From assembly GCA_020248265.1 (NCBI GenBank), contig JADCHX010000024.1:1-64000 (forward strand): a DNA stretch of 64,000 bases, in the 5' to 3' direction. A program made the position numbers and the translations under genes. This DNA comes from Rhodocyclaceae bacterium (GTDB lineage Bacteria > Pseudomonadota > Gammaproteobacteria > Burkholderiales > CAIKXV01). Shown here piece by piece: positions 48,622 to 56,489 of this stretch (the stretch's first letter is position 1; every line of letters begins with the position of its first letter). Below the pieces are notes generated by a model, which saw only the letters and a program-made list of their open reading frames with translations, had not been told where the DNA came from and searched no databases.

Positions 48622-49083
48622 ATGGAACGCAGAACGAAGGACATCACCCGCAACACCTCGGGCCAGCCCGCCGCCCACCGTCATCGCCGCGCGCTCGCGG
48701 CACTGGCCGCAGCCGTGGTCACCTGCGGGCTCGTCGGCCCTGCACTGGCCCAGGCCACGCCGTCGGGGCAGCCGGCGAAGGGCGAGACCGGCGAGCGACC
48801 CCAGGCGCGTACCAATGCCGCCAAGTCGACCACCGCCGCGCCCAAGGGCGACTGGACGCGCCACTTCACACCCGAGGAGCGCGACGCCTGGCAGCAGAAG
48901 ATCGCGGCCGCCCCGGACGAGGCAGAACGGCGCAAGCTGCGCGGCCAGCGGCTGGCCGAGATCCAGCGCCGCACGCGGGCGCAGAAAGCCGAGGGCGGTG
49001 CCGGCAGCGCCGGCCAGCCGGCAGCCCGCCCGGTGCGCCAGGCATCGCCCGAGGCCGCCGGCGCGGCGCAGCGGGCGCGCTGA
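48622..49083 (+). CDS. Small exported protein of unknown function
   Basis: A 153-aa protein with a signal peptide (positive N-terminus, hydrophobic ALAALAAAVVTCGLVG, cleavage near PALAQ at residue 44). The mature part is charged, with a predicted helical segment FTPEERDAWQQKI near residue 83 and arginine/alanine-rich ends. The ATG at 48622 has a CCGGAGAG site. It lies 152 bp after frmA and converges on the SCO1 gene. No family is recognised. Confidence 0.65.
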   Translation: MERRTKDITRNTSGQPAAHRHRRALAALAAAVVTCGLVGPALAQATPSGQPAKGETGERPQARTNAAKSTTAAPKGDWTRHFTPEERDAWQQKIAAAPDEAERRKLRGQRLAEIQRRTRAQKAEGGAGSAGQPAARPVRQASPEAAGAAQRAR

Positions 49084-49102
49084 GACAGGCGCCGCGCGGG
49101 GC

Positions 49103-49717
49103 TCAGCCCTTCAGCAGCGCGCGGATGTCCGCCTCGAGGTCCTTTGCCGGTATCTCGTGGCGCGCCATCAGCCGCAGCCGGCCCTGCGGGTCGTACAGGT
49201 AGGTAAAGGTGGAGTGGTCGATGGTGTAGCTGTCGGGCGTCGACCCCTTCACCTTGCTGTAATAGGCCTTGTACGATTTCGCGACCTCGGCGATCTGCTG
49301 CGGCGTGCCGTGGAGGCCGGTGAACGACCGATCGAACGCCGGCACATATTCCTTGAGCAAGGCCGGCGTGTCGCGCTCCGGGTCCACCGTGATGAACACC
49401 ACCTGCAGCCGCGCCGCATCGGGGCCGAGTGCCTTCGCAATGCCGGCAAGCTTCACCATCGCGGTCGGGCAGGCGTCCGGGCACTGCGTGAAGCCGAAGA
49501 ACAGCGCGACCACCTTGCCCTTGTAGTCGGCGAGCGTGCGTGCATCGCCGTTGAAGTCGGTCAACGCGAAGCCCTGTCCGAAGGTGGCGCCAGTGACATC
49601 GATCGCGTGGAATGCGGCCTTCGGTTTCTGCTCGCCGCAGCCGGCGAGCAGCCCGGCCATGGCTGCCGCCAGCACTTGCCGGCGGCCCCGGATGATTGTT
49701 GGATCGTGCAAAGGCAT
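49103..49717 (-). CDS. SCO1/SenC family copper-binding protein
   Basis: A 204-aa thioredoxin-fold protein with a lipobox LLAGC at C27, so probably a periplasm-facing lipoprotein. The copper site is C79-x3-C83 (FTQCPDACP) and H168 (TIDHSTF). SCO proteins deliver or reduce the CuA centre of cytochrome oxidase. It is the third gene of a minus-strand unit with PCuAC and a DUF2946-like gene, 24 bp after PCuAC. Confidence 0.94.
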   Translation of the reverse strand: MPLHDPTIIRGRRQVLAAAMAGLLAGCGEQKPKAAFHAIDVTGATFGQGFALTDFNGDARTLADYKGKVVALFFGFTQCPDACPTAMVKLAGIAKALGPDAARLQVVFITVDPERDTPALLKEYVPAFDRSFTGLHGTPQQIAEVAKSYKAYYSKVKGSTPDSYTIDHSTFTYLYDPQGRLRLMARHEIPAKDLEADIRALLKG

Positions 49718-49741
49718 GCTGGTTTCCTCGTCCGCCGTCGG

Positions 49742-50260
49742 CTATTTCGAGTGCATGTGGTGCGCACCCGCCGTACCGGCCTTCGCGCCGGCACTGTCCT
49801 TCGCGGGCGCATTGAGGGGCCGTACGTCTGCCTTCACCTGTACCTGCTGGCGCTTGCCGTCGCGGCCTTCGAAGGTCAGCGTGATGGGCACCGAAGCGCC
49901 AGGCGCCAGCGGTTTCTCCAGGCCGATCAGCATCACATGGTAGCCGCCGGGCTCGAGCATCACCGACTTTCCCGCGGGCACCGCAATCGCATCGACCGCA
50001 CGCATGCGCATCACGTTGTCGACGACCGCCATCTCGTGCACCTCGACCGTGCGCGCGACCGGCGAGGCGGCAGCGACCAGCTTGACGTCGGTCTTCGAGG
50101 TGATCTGCATGAACGCTCCGGTCGCGCGCATGCCACCGACGGTACCGCGTACCCATGGGTCGGCGATGGTCACCTGCGCACAGGCAAGGCCACTGGTGAA
50201 GAGGAGGATGAAGGAGATGGCCCGCGCCGCGAGGCGGCTGGACGAGTTCGAACGAGTCAT
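49742..50260 (-). CDS. Periplasmic copper chaperone PCu(A)C
   Basis: A 172-aa exported protein; signal peptide to about residue 28 (TSGLACAQ). The copper motif fits the family exactly: H75, ten residues, M86, twenty-one residues, H108-x-M110. A His/Met-rich tail (AHHMHSK) may add copper affinity. PCuAC passes Cu(I) to cytochrome oxidase together with SCO1, whose gene is next downstream. Confidence 0.95.
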   Translation of the reverse strand: MTRSNSSSRLAARAISFILLFTSGLACAQVTIADPWVRGTVGGMRATGAFMQITSKTDVKLVAAASPVARTVEVHEMAVVDNVMRMRAVDAIAVPAGKSVMLEPGGYHVMLIGLEKPLAPGASVPITLTFEGRDGKRQQVQVKADVRPLNAPAKDSAGAKAGTAGAHHMHSK

Positions 50261-50404
50261 AGCATGTTTCCTTCCGTTTCGGCACCACCGGCAGATCCGG
50301 TCGGCGCAGGAGGGCGGGCCGCGCCAGCCGGGACACCGGGGCGCTGGCCCGCATGGGCGGGTTCGCTGGACGCGCCGCGAGCCGAGGCTGCGCGCGGGCG
50401 CCGG

Positions 50405-50842
50405 TCAGGCCAGCAGGGTGCCGGGCGGTGCGCGACTGCCTGGTCGCAGGTAGGCGGCCGTGCCGTGCAGGGAGCCGGGGTCGACACTGGCCACCGCGAT
50501 TGCCGCGGGCGACGAATCGGATGCTGCCGGGCGCGCGGGGCCGGCTTGCCCGGCGCTGCCCAGCGTACAGACGGCGCAGGCGGCATGTACCAGTGGATCG
50601 TCGATGCCGCGCCCGTCCTCCCGCTCTACGGGCAGCCCAGAAGCCCCCGGCAGGCACAGGCCGGCCGAGGCGCGCGCAGCGGCGATCTGCATGGCGGTGA
50701 CGCTCGCAGGCAGCGCGAGTTGCGTGGCGCAGACGACGAGCAGCAGGAAACGAACCAGCCGCTGCTGCAGTGGCAGCCGGCGCGGCCCAGGAGCCGACGC
50801 TGGCGGCATCCGGCAGGCGCTGGAAGGACGAAGCGGGAACAT
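50405..50842 (-). CDS. DUF2946-like protein with HxxCxxC motif
   Basis: A 145-aa protein with one hydrophobic segment (residues 29-46) and a H86-x-x-C89-x-x-C92 motif that could bind a metal. These features and its place upstream of PCuAC and SCO1 fit DUF2946, a family often found with copper genes; the match is weak beyond that. A 144-bp gap separates it from the PCuAC gene, with no gene of its own in it. Function is unknown, perhaps copper related. Confidence 0.6.
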   Translation of the reverse strand: MFPLRPSSACRMPPASAPGPRRLPLQQRLVRFLLLVVCATQLALPASVTAMQIAAARASAGLCLPGASGLPVEREDGRGIDDPLVHAACAVCTLGSAGQAGPARPAASDSSPAAIAVASVDPGSLHGTAAYLRPGSRAPPGTLLA

Positions 50843-50862
50843 GCGCCGAGTATAGTGCGAAC

Positions 50863-51228
50863 ATGAATCCGATCCCGCTGATCCTGTTCGCCCACGGAGC
50901 GCGCGACCCGCGCTGGGCCGAACCGTTCGAGGCGATGCGCGCGGCGCTGCTGGCCCGCGATCCCGGCCGGCGGGTCGAGCTCGCCTACCTGGAGCTAATG
51001 TCGCCTTCCCTGGTCGAAGTGGCCACCCGGCTGCATGCCGAGGGCATCCGGCATGCGGTGGTGGTACCGCTGTTCCTTGCCACCGGCGGCCACCTTCGGC
51101 GCGACCTGCCGAAGACGGTGGAGACGCTCGCCGCCCACCTGCCCGGCTTCACGCTCGACGTGAAGGCACCTCTGGGCGAATCGCCCGAGATGCGCGAGGC
51201 GATCGTGGGCTGGCTTGCCAGGATGTGA
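50863..51228 (+). CDS. CbiX/SirB-type sirohydrochlorin chelatase-like protein
   Basis: A 121-aa single-domain class II chelatase. Predicted metal-binding histidines are H11 in LILFAHGARDP and H77 in ATGGHLRRDLP. Short CbiX proteins insert cobalt or iron into sirohydrochlorin, as dimers. The ATG at 50863 is chosen; the gene is divergent from the copper operon. No cobalamin or sirohaem genes are adjacent, so its metal and role are inferred. Confidence 0.88.
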   Translation: MNPIPLILFAHGARDPRWAEPFEAMRAALLARDPGRRVELAYLELMSPSLVEVATRLHAEGIRHAVVVPLFLATGGHLRRDLPKTVETLAAHLPGFTLDVKAPLGESPEMREAIVGWLARM

Positions 51229-51305
51229 GCCCGGGGAAGCGCCGACGGCCTGCGTGCTAACATTTCCGGCTGTCCTGCAGCTTGAACATCTCGGTCGGAG
51301 AAACC

Positions 51306-52373
51306 ATGAGCACGCATCGCATCGCAGTCATCCCTGGCGACGGCATCGGCAAGGAAGTGATGCCCGAAGGCATCCGCGTCCTGGAAGTCGCCGCGCGCAA
51401 GTTCGGCATCTCGCTCCACTTCGACCATTTCGACTGGGGCTGCGACATGTACGGCAAGTACGGCTCGTGGATGCCGGCCGGCTGGAAAGACCAGATCGGC
51501 GGCCATGACTGCCTCTATTTCGGCGCATCTGGCTGGCCCGCTACCGTGCCCGACCATGTGTCGCTATGGGATTCACTGATCAAGTTCCGCCGCGAGTTCG
51601 ACCAGTACGTGAACCTTCGGCCGTGCCGACTGATGCCCGGCATCAAGAGCCCGCTCGCCGACCGCAAGCCGGGTGACATCGATTTCTGGATCATCCGCGA
51701 GAACACCGAGGGCGAGTACTCGTCGATCGGCGGCCGCTCGTTCCCGGGCACCGATCGCGAGGTCGTTTGCCAGCAGTCGACCTTCACCCGCATCGGCACC
51801 GACCGCATCCTGAAGTTCGCGTTCGAGCTGGCCAACAAGCGGCCGAAGAAGCACCTGACCTCGGCCACCAAATCGAATGGCATCTCGATCACGATGCCCT
51901 ACTGGGACGAGCGCGTAGAGGAGATGGCGAAGCACTACCCGGCGGTCAAGTGGGACAAGTACCACATCGACATCCTGTCGGCGAACTTCGTGCTGCATCC
52001 CGACTGGTTCGATGTCGTGGTCGCCTCCAACCTGTTCGGCGACATCCTGTCCGACCTCGGGCCGGCCTGCACCGGCACCATCGGCATCGCGCCGTCCGGC
52101 AACATCAATGCCGACCGCAAGTTTCCCTCGCTGTTCGAGCCGGTGCACGGCTCGGCGCCGGACATCGCCGGCAAGGGCGTGGCCAACCCGATCGGCGCGA
52201 TCTGGTCGGGCGCCATGATGCTCGACCACCTCGGCTACCCGCAGGCGGGCGATGCGATCGTCAAGGCGATCGAGAAGGTGCTCGAGCCGGGCAGCGGCGC
52301 GCCGCGTACCCGCGACATCGGCGGCACCGCCGGCACCATCGACCTCGGGAAGGCGATCGCCGAAGCGCTCTGA
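51306..52373 (+). CDS. Tartrate/D-malate-type dehydrogenase (isocitrate/isopropylmalate family)
   Basis: A 355-aa beta-decarboxylating dehydrogenase. The start is the ATG at 51306 ([15 protein letters not shown]) with a GGAG before it. Substrate and metal motifs are [13 protein letters not shown] near residue 140 and [14 protein letters not shown] near 245; [15 protein letters not shown] near 280 binds the cofactor. The pattern fits tartrate dehydrogenase/D-malate dehydrogenase rather than LeuB. An MFS gene begins 10 bp downstream, suggesting uptake and oxidation of the same acid. Confidence 0.9.
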   Translation: MSTHRIAVIPGDGIGKEVMPEGIRVLEVAARKFGISLHFDHFDWGCDMYGKYGSWMPAGWKDQIGGHDCLYFGASGWPATVPDHVSLWDSLIKFRREFDQYVNLRPCRLMPGIKSPLADRKPGDIDFWIIRENTEGEYSSIGGRSFPGTDREVVCQQSTFTRIGTDRILKFAFELANKRPKKHLTSATKSNGISITMPYWDERVEEMAKHYPAVKWDKYHIDILSANFVLHPDWFDVVVASNLFGDILSDLGPACTGTIGIAPSGNINADRKFPSLFEPVHGSAPDIAGKGVANPIGAIWSGAMMLDHLGYPQAGDAIVKAIEKVLEPGSGAPRTRDIGGTAGTIDLGKAIAEAL

Positions 52374-52383
52374 GCCCCTGCGG

Positions 52384-53619
52384 GTGCAACCGACGCCGAG
52401 CCTTCACTGGTCGCTCCGGCCGCTGACCGTCATCGGCATCACCACGCTGGTGCAGGTGGTGACGGTGATGATCGGCAACAGCATGGTGGTGATCGCGCCG
52501 GCGATGGCCACGCTGCTGCAGGTCGACCCGGCGCTGATCGGCTTCCAGGTAAGCTTCGTCTACGGCGGCGCGATGCTGGCGGTGATCTACGGCGGGCGCC
52601 TCGTGCAGCGCTACGGCGCAGCGCGCACGCAGCAGATCTGCGTCGGCGTGGCGGCCGTCGGCGCGCTGCTGGCCACCGTGCCCAGCCTGTGGCTGCTGCC
52701 GATCGCCTCGGTGCTGATGGGGGCCGGGACCGGGCCGTCGACGCCGGCCTCCAGCCACGTGCTCAACCGCTTCACCGACCCGGCCCGGCGCAACCTGATC
52801 TTCTCGCTGAAGCAGACCGGCGTGCCGCTGGGCGTGGTGACCGCCGCCTTCCTGATGCCGCCGATCACGCTGGCCTTCGGCGCCTCTTGGGCGTTCCTCA
52901 CGATCGCGCTGATCGCCTTCACCGTGCTGCTGCTGCTGCAGCCGCTGCGCAGCACCTGGGATGACGACCGCACGCCTGGCATCCGCCTGATCCAGGATCC
53001 GCTCGGTGGCGTACCGGTGGTCTGGAACCATCCGATCCTGCGCTGGCTTGCACTGTCGGCCTTCTTCTATGCGTTCTGCCAGCTGTGCGTGACTTCGTTC
53101 GCGGTGACGATGCTGGTCACCGAGATCGGTTTCGGGCTGGTGCAGGCGGGTATGCTGCTGTCGCTGATCCAGCTCTCGGGCGTGTGCTCGCGCGTCGTGT
53201 TCGGCCTGCTCGCCGACCGCATTGGCAGCGCGCTGAGCACGCTCGCGGTGGTGGGCTGCGTAACCGCCACGATGTGCCTGGTCACCATGTTCCTGTCGCC
53301 CGGCTGGCCACGCACCGGACTGTACGTGATGCTGGTCTGCCTCGGTGCATCGGCGGTCGGCTGGACCGGCATGTTCATTGCCGAAGTCGCACGCGTGGCG
53401 CCGAAGGGACAGGTAGGGCTGGCAACCAGCGGCGCGATCGCCTTCAACTTCCTCGGCATCCTGTGCGGGCCGGCATTGTTCGCACTTGCCTACAAGGGCA
53501 TCGGCAGCTACGCGCACACCTTCGGGCTGCTGGTGTTCGTCGCGCTGGCCGGCGTCGCGATGATCCGCAAGGCGCAGCTGCACGAACGACGGATGCTGGC
53601 CGATGCTGGCCGGGTCTGA
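52384..53619 (+). CDS. MFS transporter (paralogue C)
   Basis: A 411-aa major facilitator with twelve helices, starting at GTG (VQPTPSLHWSLRPLTVIG). It shares with paralogues A and B the motifs LIGFQVSFVYGG near residue 52, FSLKQTGVPLG near 140 and the WDDDRTPG loop near 195. It is likely co-transcribed with the tartrate/malate-type dehydrogenase. The stop codon and last valine (GGG-type CGG GTC TGA) lie in the GGGTCTGACCC repeat. Confidence 0.9.
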   Translation: MQPTPSLHWSLRPLTVIGITTLVQVVTVMIGNSMVVIAPAMATLLQVDPALIGFQVSFVYGGAMLAVIYGGRLVQRYGAARTQQICVGVAAVGALLATVPSLWLLPIASVLMGAGTGPSTPASSHVLNRFTDPARRNLIFSLKQTGVPLGVVTAAFLMPPITLAFGASWAFLTIALIAFTVLLLLQPLRSTWDDDRTPGIRLIQDPLGGVPVVWNHPILRWLALSAFFYAFCQLCVTSFAVTMLVTEIGFGLVQAGMLLSLIQLSGVCSRVVFGLLADRIGSALSTLAVVGCVTATMCLVTMFLSPGWPRTGLYVMLVCLGASAVGWTGMFIAEVARVAPKGQVGLATSGAIAFNFLGILCGPALFALAYKGIGSYAHTFGLLVFVALAGVAMIRKAQLHERRMLADAGRV

Positions 53620-53683
53620 CCCCAGGGTCTGACCCCGGGGTCTGACCCCAACGTCTCGTATCTGACTTTGGGGTCTGACCCGG
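53611..53683. repeat. GGGTCTGACCC palindromic repeat cluster 6
   Basis: Four or more copies of GGGTCTGACCC, all in the same orientation here, plus one degenerate ATCTGACTTT, between the converging MFS and Nudix-MBL genes. The first copy supplies the MFS stop codon. The preceding duplicated GATGCTGGC also occurs before cluster 5. Confidence 0.88.
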
Positions 53684-53686
53684 ATT

Positions 53687-55429
53687 TCAGGGGGGCAGCG
53701 GGGACCAGCGGCCTTCGTGTTCGACGGCGCGGCGGTCGTGGGCGAGCTTGAGCAGGTGTGCATGCAGGGAACGCCGTGCGACCGGATGCAGCTTCTCGGG
53801 CGTATCGGCATACACGCGTGCTACCAGCGCATCCAGCGTCGCGCCGGCGGGCTGCGCCAGCGCCGCCAGGGCATCGATCACCTTGCCCTCGCGGCCGAGC
53901 CGGTGCCGTACGAGCGCACGGATGGCCGCATGCGCATCCACCATCAGGAAACCGTGGCCCGGGGCCATCGCCTCGATGTCCAGCGACAGCAGCGCTTCCA
54001 GCGACGCGAGGTAGGCAGACATGTCGCCGTCCGGTGGCGAGATCACCACCGTGGAGCCCTGCATGATGTGGTCGCCGGTGAACAGCAGCCGCTCCTCCTC
54101 CAGGTACCAGCAGAGATGGTTCGATGCATGGCCGGGCGTGTGCACCGCGCGCAGCGTGGTGCCGCCGACCTGTACCCGGTCGCCGTGTGCGAACACGCGG
54201 TCGGGCACGAAGGTCTGGTCCTGGTTCGACTGCGGCGGCGGCGGCCTGCCGATCACCGTCGCGCCGGTGGCGGCCTTGATCGCGGCGACCGCGGGCGAAT
54301 GATCGAGATGGGTGTGCGTGCACAGGATCCAGCGCAGGCGCTGGCCGACGAGCGCAAGCAGCGCCTCGACGTGGGCGTCGATCGCGGGGCCCGGATCGAT
54401 TAGCGCGAGGTCGCCGGACTCTGCGTCGCCGACCAGGTAGCTGTTGGTGCCAGGCCCGGTCATCATCCCGGGATTGGGCGCGACCAGCCGCCGCACCCGC
54501 CGTGACAGCACGGTCACCACGCCCGGCGTGGTTTCGCTGCAAACCGATTCCGAGCCGGACGGATTCACCCACTGCGCCTCGTCGTAGCCGGGCTCGCCGG
54601 GCAGGATGCGCAGCACCTTGTCGCGGCGGCGAATCACCCAGGGCAACTGGGCTCGGATATCGCCGCGGGCACGCACGCCTTCCAGTGTGTCCTCGGTGGT
54701 CGCATAGCCGGCGATCATCTCGAGCGTCTTGATGGTCGGGAAGCGCAGCATCAGTTCGCCGCGCGACTGCATCGCCAGCGCGTCGGAGGGCGTGATCCAC
54801 AGCTGGCTCACGCTCTCGATGTCGTCGTGCAGGCTGGCCTGGTTCTCGGGCACCGCAGCCACGAAGAAACGGGTGTCGTAGCGCTTCTTCTCCGACACCG
54901 GGGTTATCCAGTGGCTCAGGTAGGCGATGCGGTCGGTGGCGAGCTGCAGCGACTCGGCCACGCAGACCTCGGCGAGCGTGCGCCTGCGGTCGTGCACCGC
55001 ATGCCGGTGTTCCGCGAAGCGGGTCTCCTCCAGCGCGGGCTGCAGGTCGAGCAGGTGCCCGGCCGGCTCGTAGCCGAGCAGCAGCCCCGCTTCCTCGAAG
55101 GTCTCGCGGATCGCCGCGACGTAATAGGCCAGGCCTCCGCTGGCGAGCGACAGGCGCGCGCTCGCAGTGGCATCGTCGAGGCCGACGCAGCGGGCGGCGA
55201 TGTCCGGCGCGCGGTCGGTGGCGTCGACACCGCCGCCGGGAAACACGAAGGCGCCGGCCATGAAGTCGAGGTGCGGGCTGCGCTGCAGCAGCAGCACCTC
55301 CGGTCCACGCACGCTGTCGCGCAGTACTACGAGCGTCGCCGCCGGACGCGGTACCGCGGGTCCGGCGGGCCGGGGGGCTGTCGAACCGGCGCTGGATGCA
55401 GGGGCGGGAACAGGCGCCGGTGTGGTCAT
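53687..55429 (-). CDS. Nudix-MBL fold fusion hydrolase
   Basis: A 580-aa two-domain protein. Residues 30-270 form a NUDT19-like Nudix domain with GGGVDATDR near 65 and RETFEEAG at 108-115, the two separated by an insertion. Residues 310-580 form a metallo-beta-lactamase fold with H372-x-H374-x-D376-H377, then HTPGHASNHLCWY, GDHIM and the LACTB2-like C-terminal helices. The Nudix part would cleave a nucleoside diphosphate derivative such as a CoA ester; the MBL part a thioester, lactone or RNA. The pairing is uncommon in textbook families. Confidence 0.88.
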   Translation of the reverse strand: MTTPAPVPAPASSAGSTAPRPAGPAVPRPAATLVVLRDSVRGPEVLLLQRSPHLDFMAGAFVFPGGGVDATDRAPDIAARCVGLDDATASARLSLASGGLAYYVAAIRETFEEAGLLLGYEPAGHLLDLQPALEETRFAEHRHAVHDRRRTLAEVCVAESLQLATDRIAYLSHWITPVSEKKRYDTRFFVAAVPENQASLHDDIESVSQLWITPSDALAMQSRGELMLRFPTIKTLEMIAGYATTEDTLEGVRARGDIRAQLPWVIRRRDKVLRILPGEPGYDEAQWVNPSGSESVCSETTPGVVTVLSRRVRRLVAPNPGMMTGPGTNSYLVGDAESGDLALIDPGPAIDAHVEALLALVGQRLRWILCTHTHLDHSPAVAAIKAATGATVIGRPPPPQSNQDQTFVPDRVFAHGDRVQVGGTTLRAVHTPGHASNHLCWYLEEERLLFTGDHIMQGSTVVISPPDGDMSAYLASLEALLSLDIEAMAPGHGFLMVDAHAAIRALVRHRLGREGKVIDALAALAQPAGATLDALVARVYADTPEKLHPVARRSLHAHLLKLAHDRRAVEHEGRWSPLPP

Positions 55430-55499
55430 TGCAGGTCCATCGATATCGATACGTTCGGGTCGGTCGGTGCGCGCGGCGGGTGCGGCGGGTGCGGCGGCT

Positions 55500-56489
55500 T
55501 CATTCGCCCTTGATCTTCGCCGCCTTCACGATCTTCGCCCACTTCGGTATCTCGCGTGCGATGTACGCGGCGAGCTGCTCGGGCGTGCCGCCGGCGGGCT
55601 CCGCTCCGAGCGCGAGCAGGCGCTCGCGCGGGCCGGGCTCGGCCACCAGCCGGCCGAGCTCGGTGTTCAGGCGCTGCACGATGTCCTTCGGCAGCGCGGT
55701 CGGGCCCATCATCGCGTAGATCGTCGTCACTTCGAAGCCCGGCACGGCATCGGCGACCGGTGCGTACTCGGGCAGCGCCGCGAGCCGGCGCGTACCCGAC
55801 ACGCCGAGTGCGCGCAGCTTGCCGCTGCGCACGAACGGCAGCGCAGCCGACACGCCGGTGAACATCATGTCGACCTGCCCGCCGACCAGGTCGGCCAGCG
55901 CCGGGCCTGCGCCCTTGTAGGGAATGTGCACGATCTGCGTACCGGTCATGACTGCGAAAAGTTCGCTCGCAAGCTGCGCGGTCGAGCCCGATCCGGAGGA
56001 CGCGAAGTTGATCCTGCCCGGCTGACCGCGCACCAGCGCGACCAGCGCCTTCACGTCCTGCACCGGCACGCGCGGATTGACCACCAGCATCAGCGGGCTG
56101 GAGGCGATCAGTCCGACAGGCGCCAGGTCTTTCAGCGGGTTGTAGCCGAGCGCCGGATAGATGCTCGGTGCGATCGACAGCTCGCCGCCGCCGGCGGTGA
56201 GCAGCGTGTAGCCGTCGGGTACCGCACGCGCCACCGCTTCGACCGCGATCGTCGCACCGGCGCCCGGCCGGTTCTCGACCAGCACGGCCTGCCCGAGCAG
56301 TTCGGACAGCCGCTGCGAGGCGAGGCGGCCGACGATGTCTACAGGCCCGCCGGGTGCATAGCCGACCAGCATGCGTATCGGCTTCGCCGGCCATGCCGGC
56401 TGCGCGGTCGCCGTGGAAGGAGCCACCGCAACGACGGCGACCGCGACGGCCACCGCCCTGAATGCATTGCGCATCGAACCCGCCCTCAT
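55500..56489 (-). CDS. Bug-family solute-binding protein
   Basis: A 329-aa periplasmic binding protein with a signal peptide ending near STATAQ (residue 30), the motif GYAPGGPVDIVGR near 45 and HIPYKGAGPALADL near 180. The ATG at 56489 overlaps the stop codon of the upstream ThDP-enzyme gene (ATGA), so they are translationally coupled; an internal ATG at 56474 is less likely. The coupling suggests that the imported 2-oxo or hydroxy acid is a substrate of the enzyme. Confidence 0.93.
   Translation of the reverse strand: MRAGSMRNAFRAVAVAVAVVAVAPSTATAQPAWPAKPIRMLVGYAPGGPVDIVGRLASQRLSELLGQAVLVENRPGAGATIAVEAVARAVPDGYTLLTAGGGELSIAPSIYPALGYNPLKDLAPVGLIASSPLMLVVNPRVPVQDVKALVALVRGQPGRINFASSGSGSTAQLASELFAVMTGTQIVHIPYKGAGPALADLVGGQVDMMFTGVSAALPFVRSGKLRALGVSGTRRLAALPEYAPVADAVPGFEVTTIYAMMGPTALPKDIVQRLNTELGRLVAEPGPRERLLALGAEPAGGTPEQLAAYIAREIPKWAKIVKAAKIKGE

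Noticed and set aside
50257-50586. A 109-aa proline-rich frame between the copper genes
   Set aside because: It overlaps the end of the DUF2946-like gene out of frame and has shadow composition.
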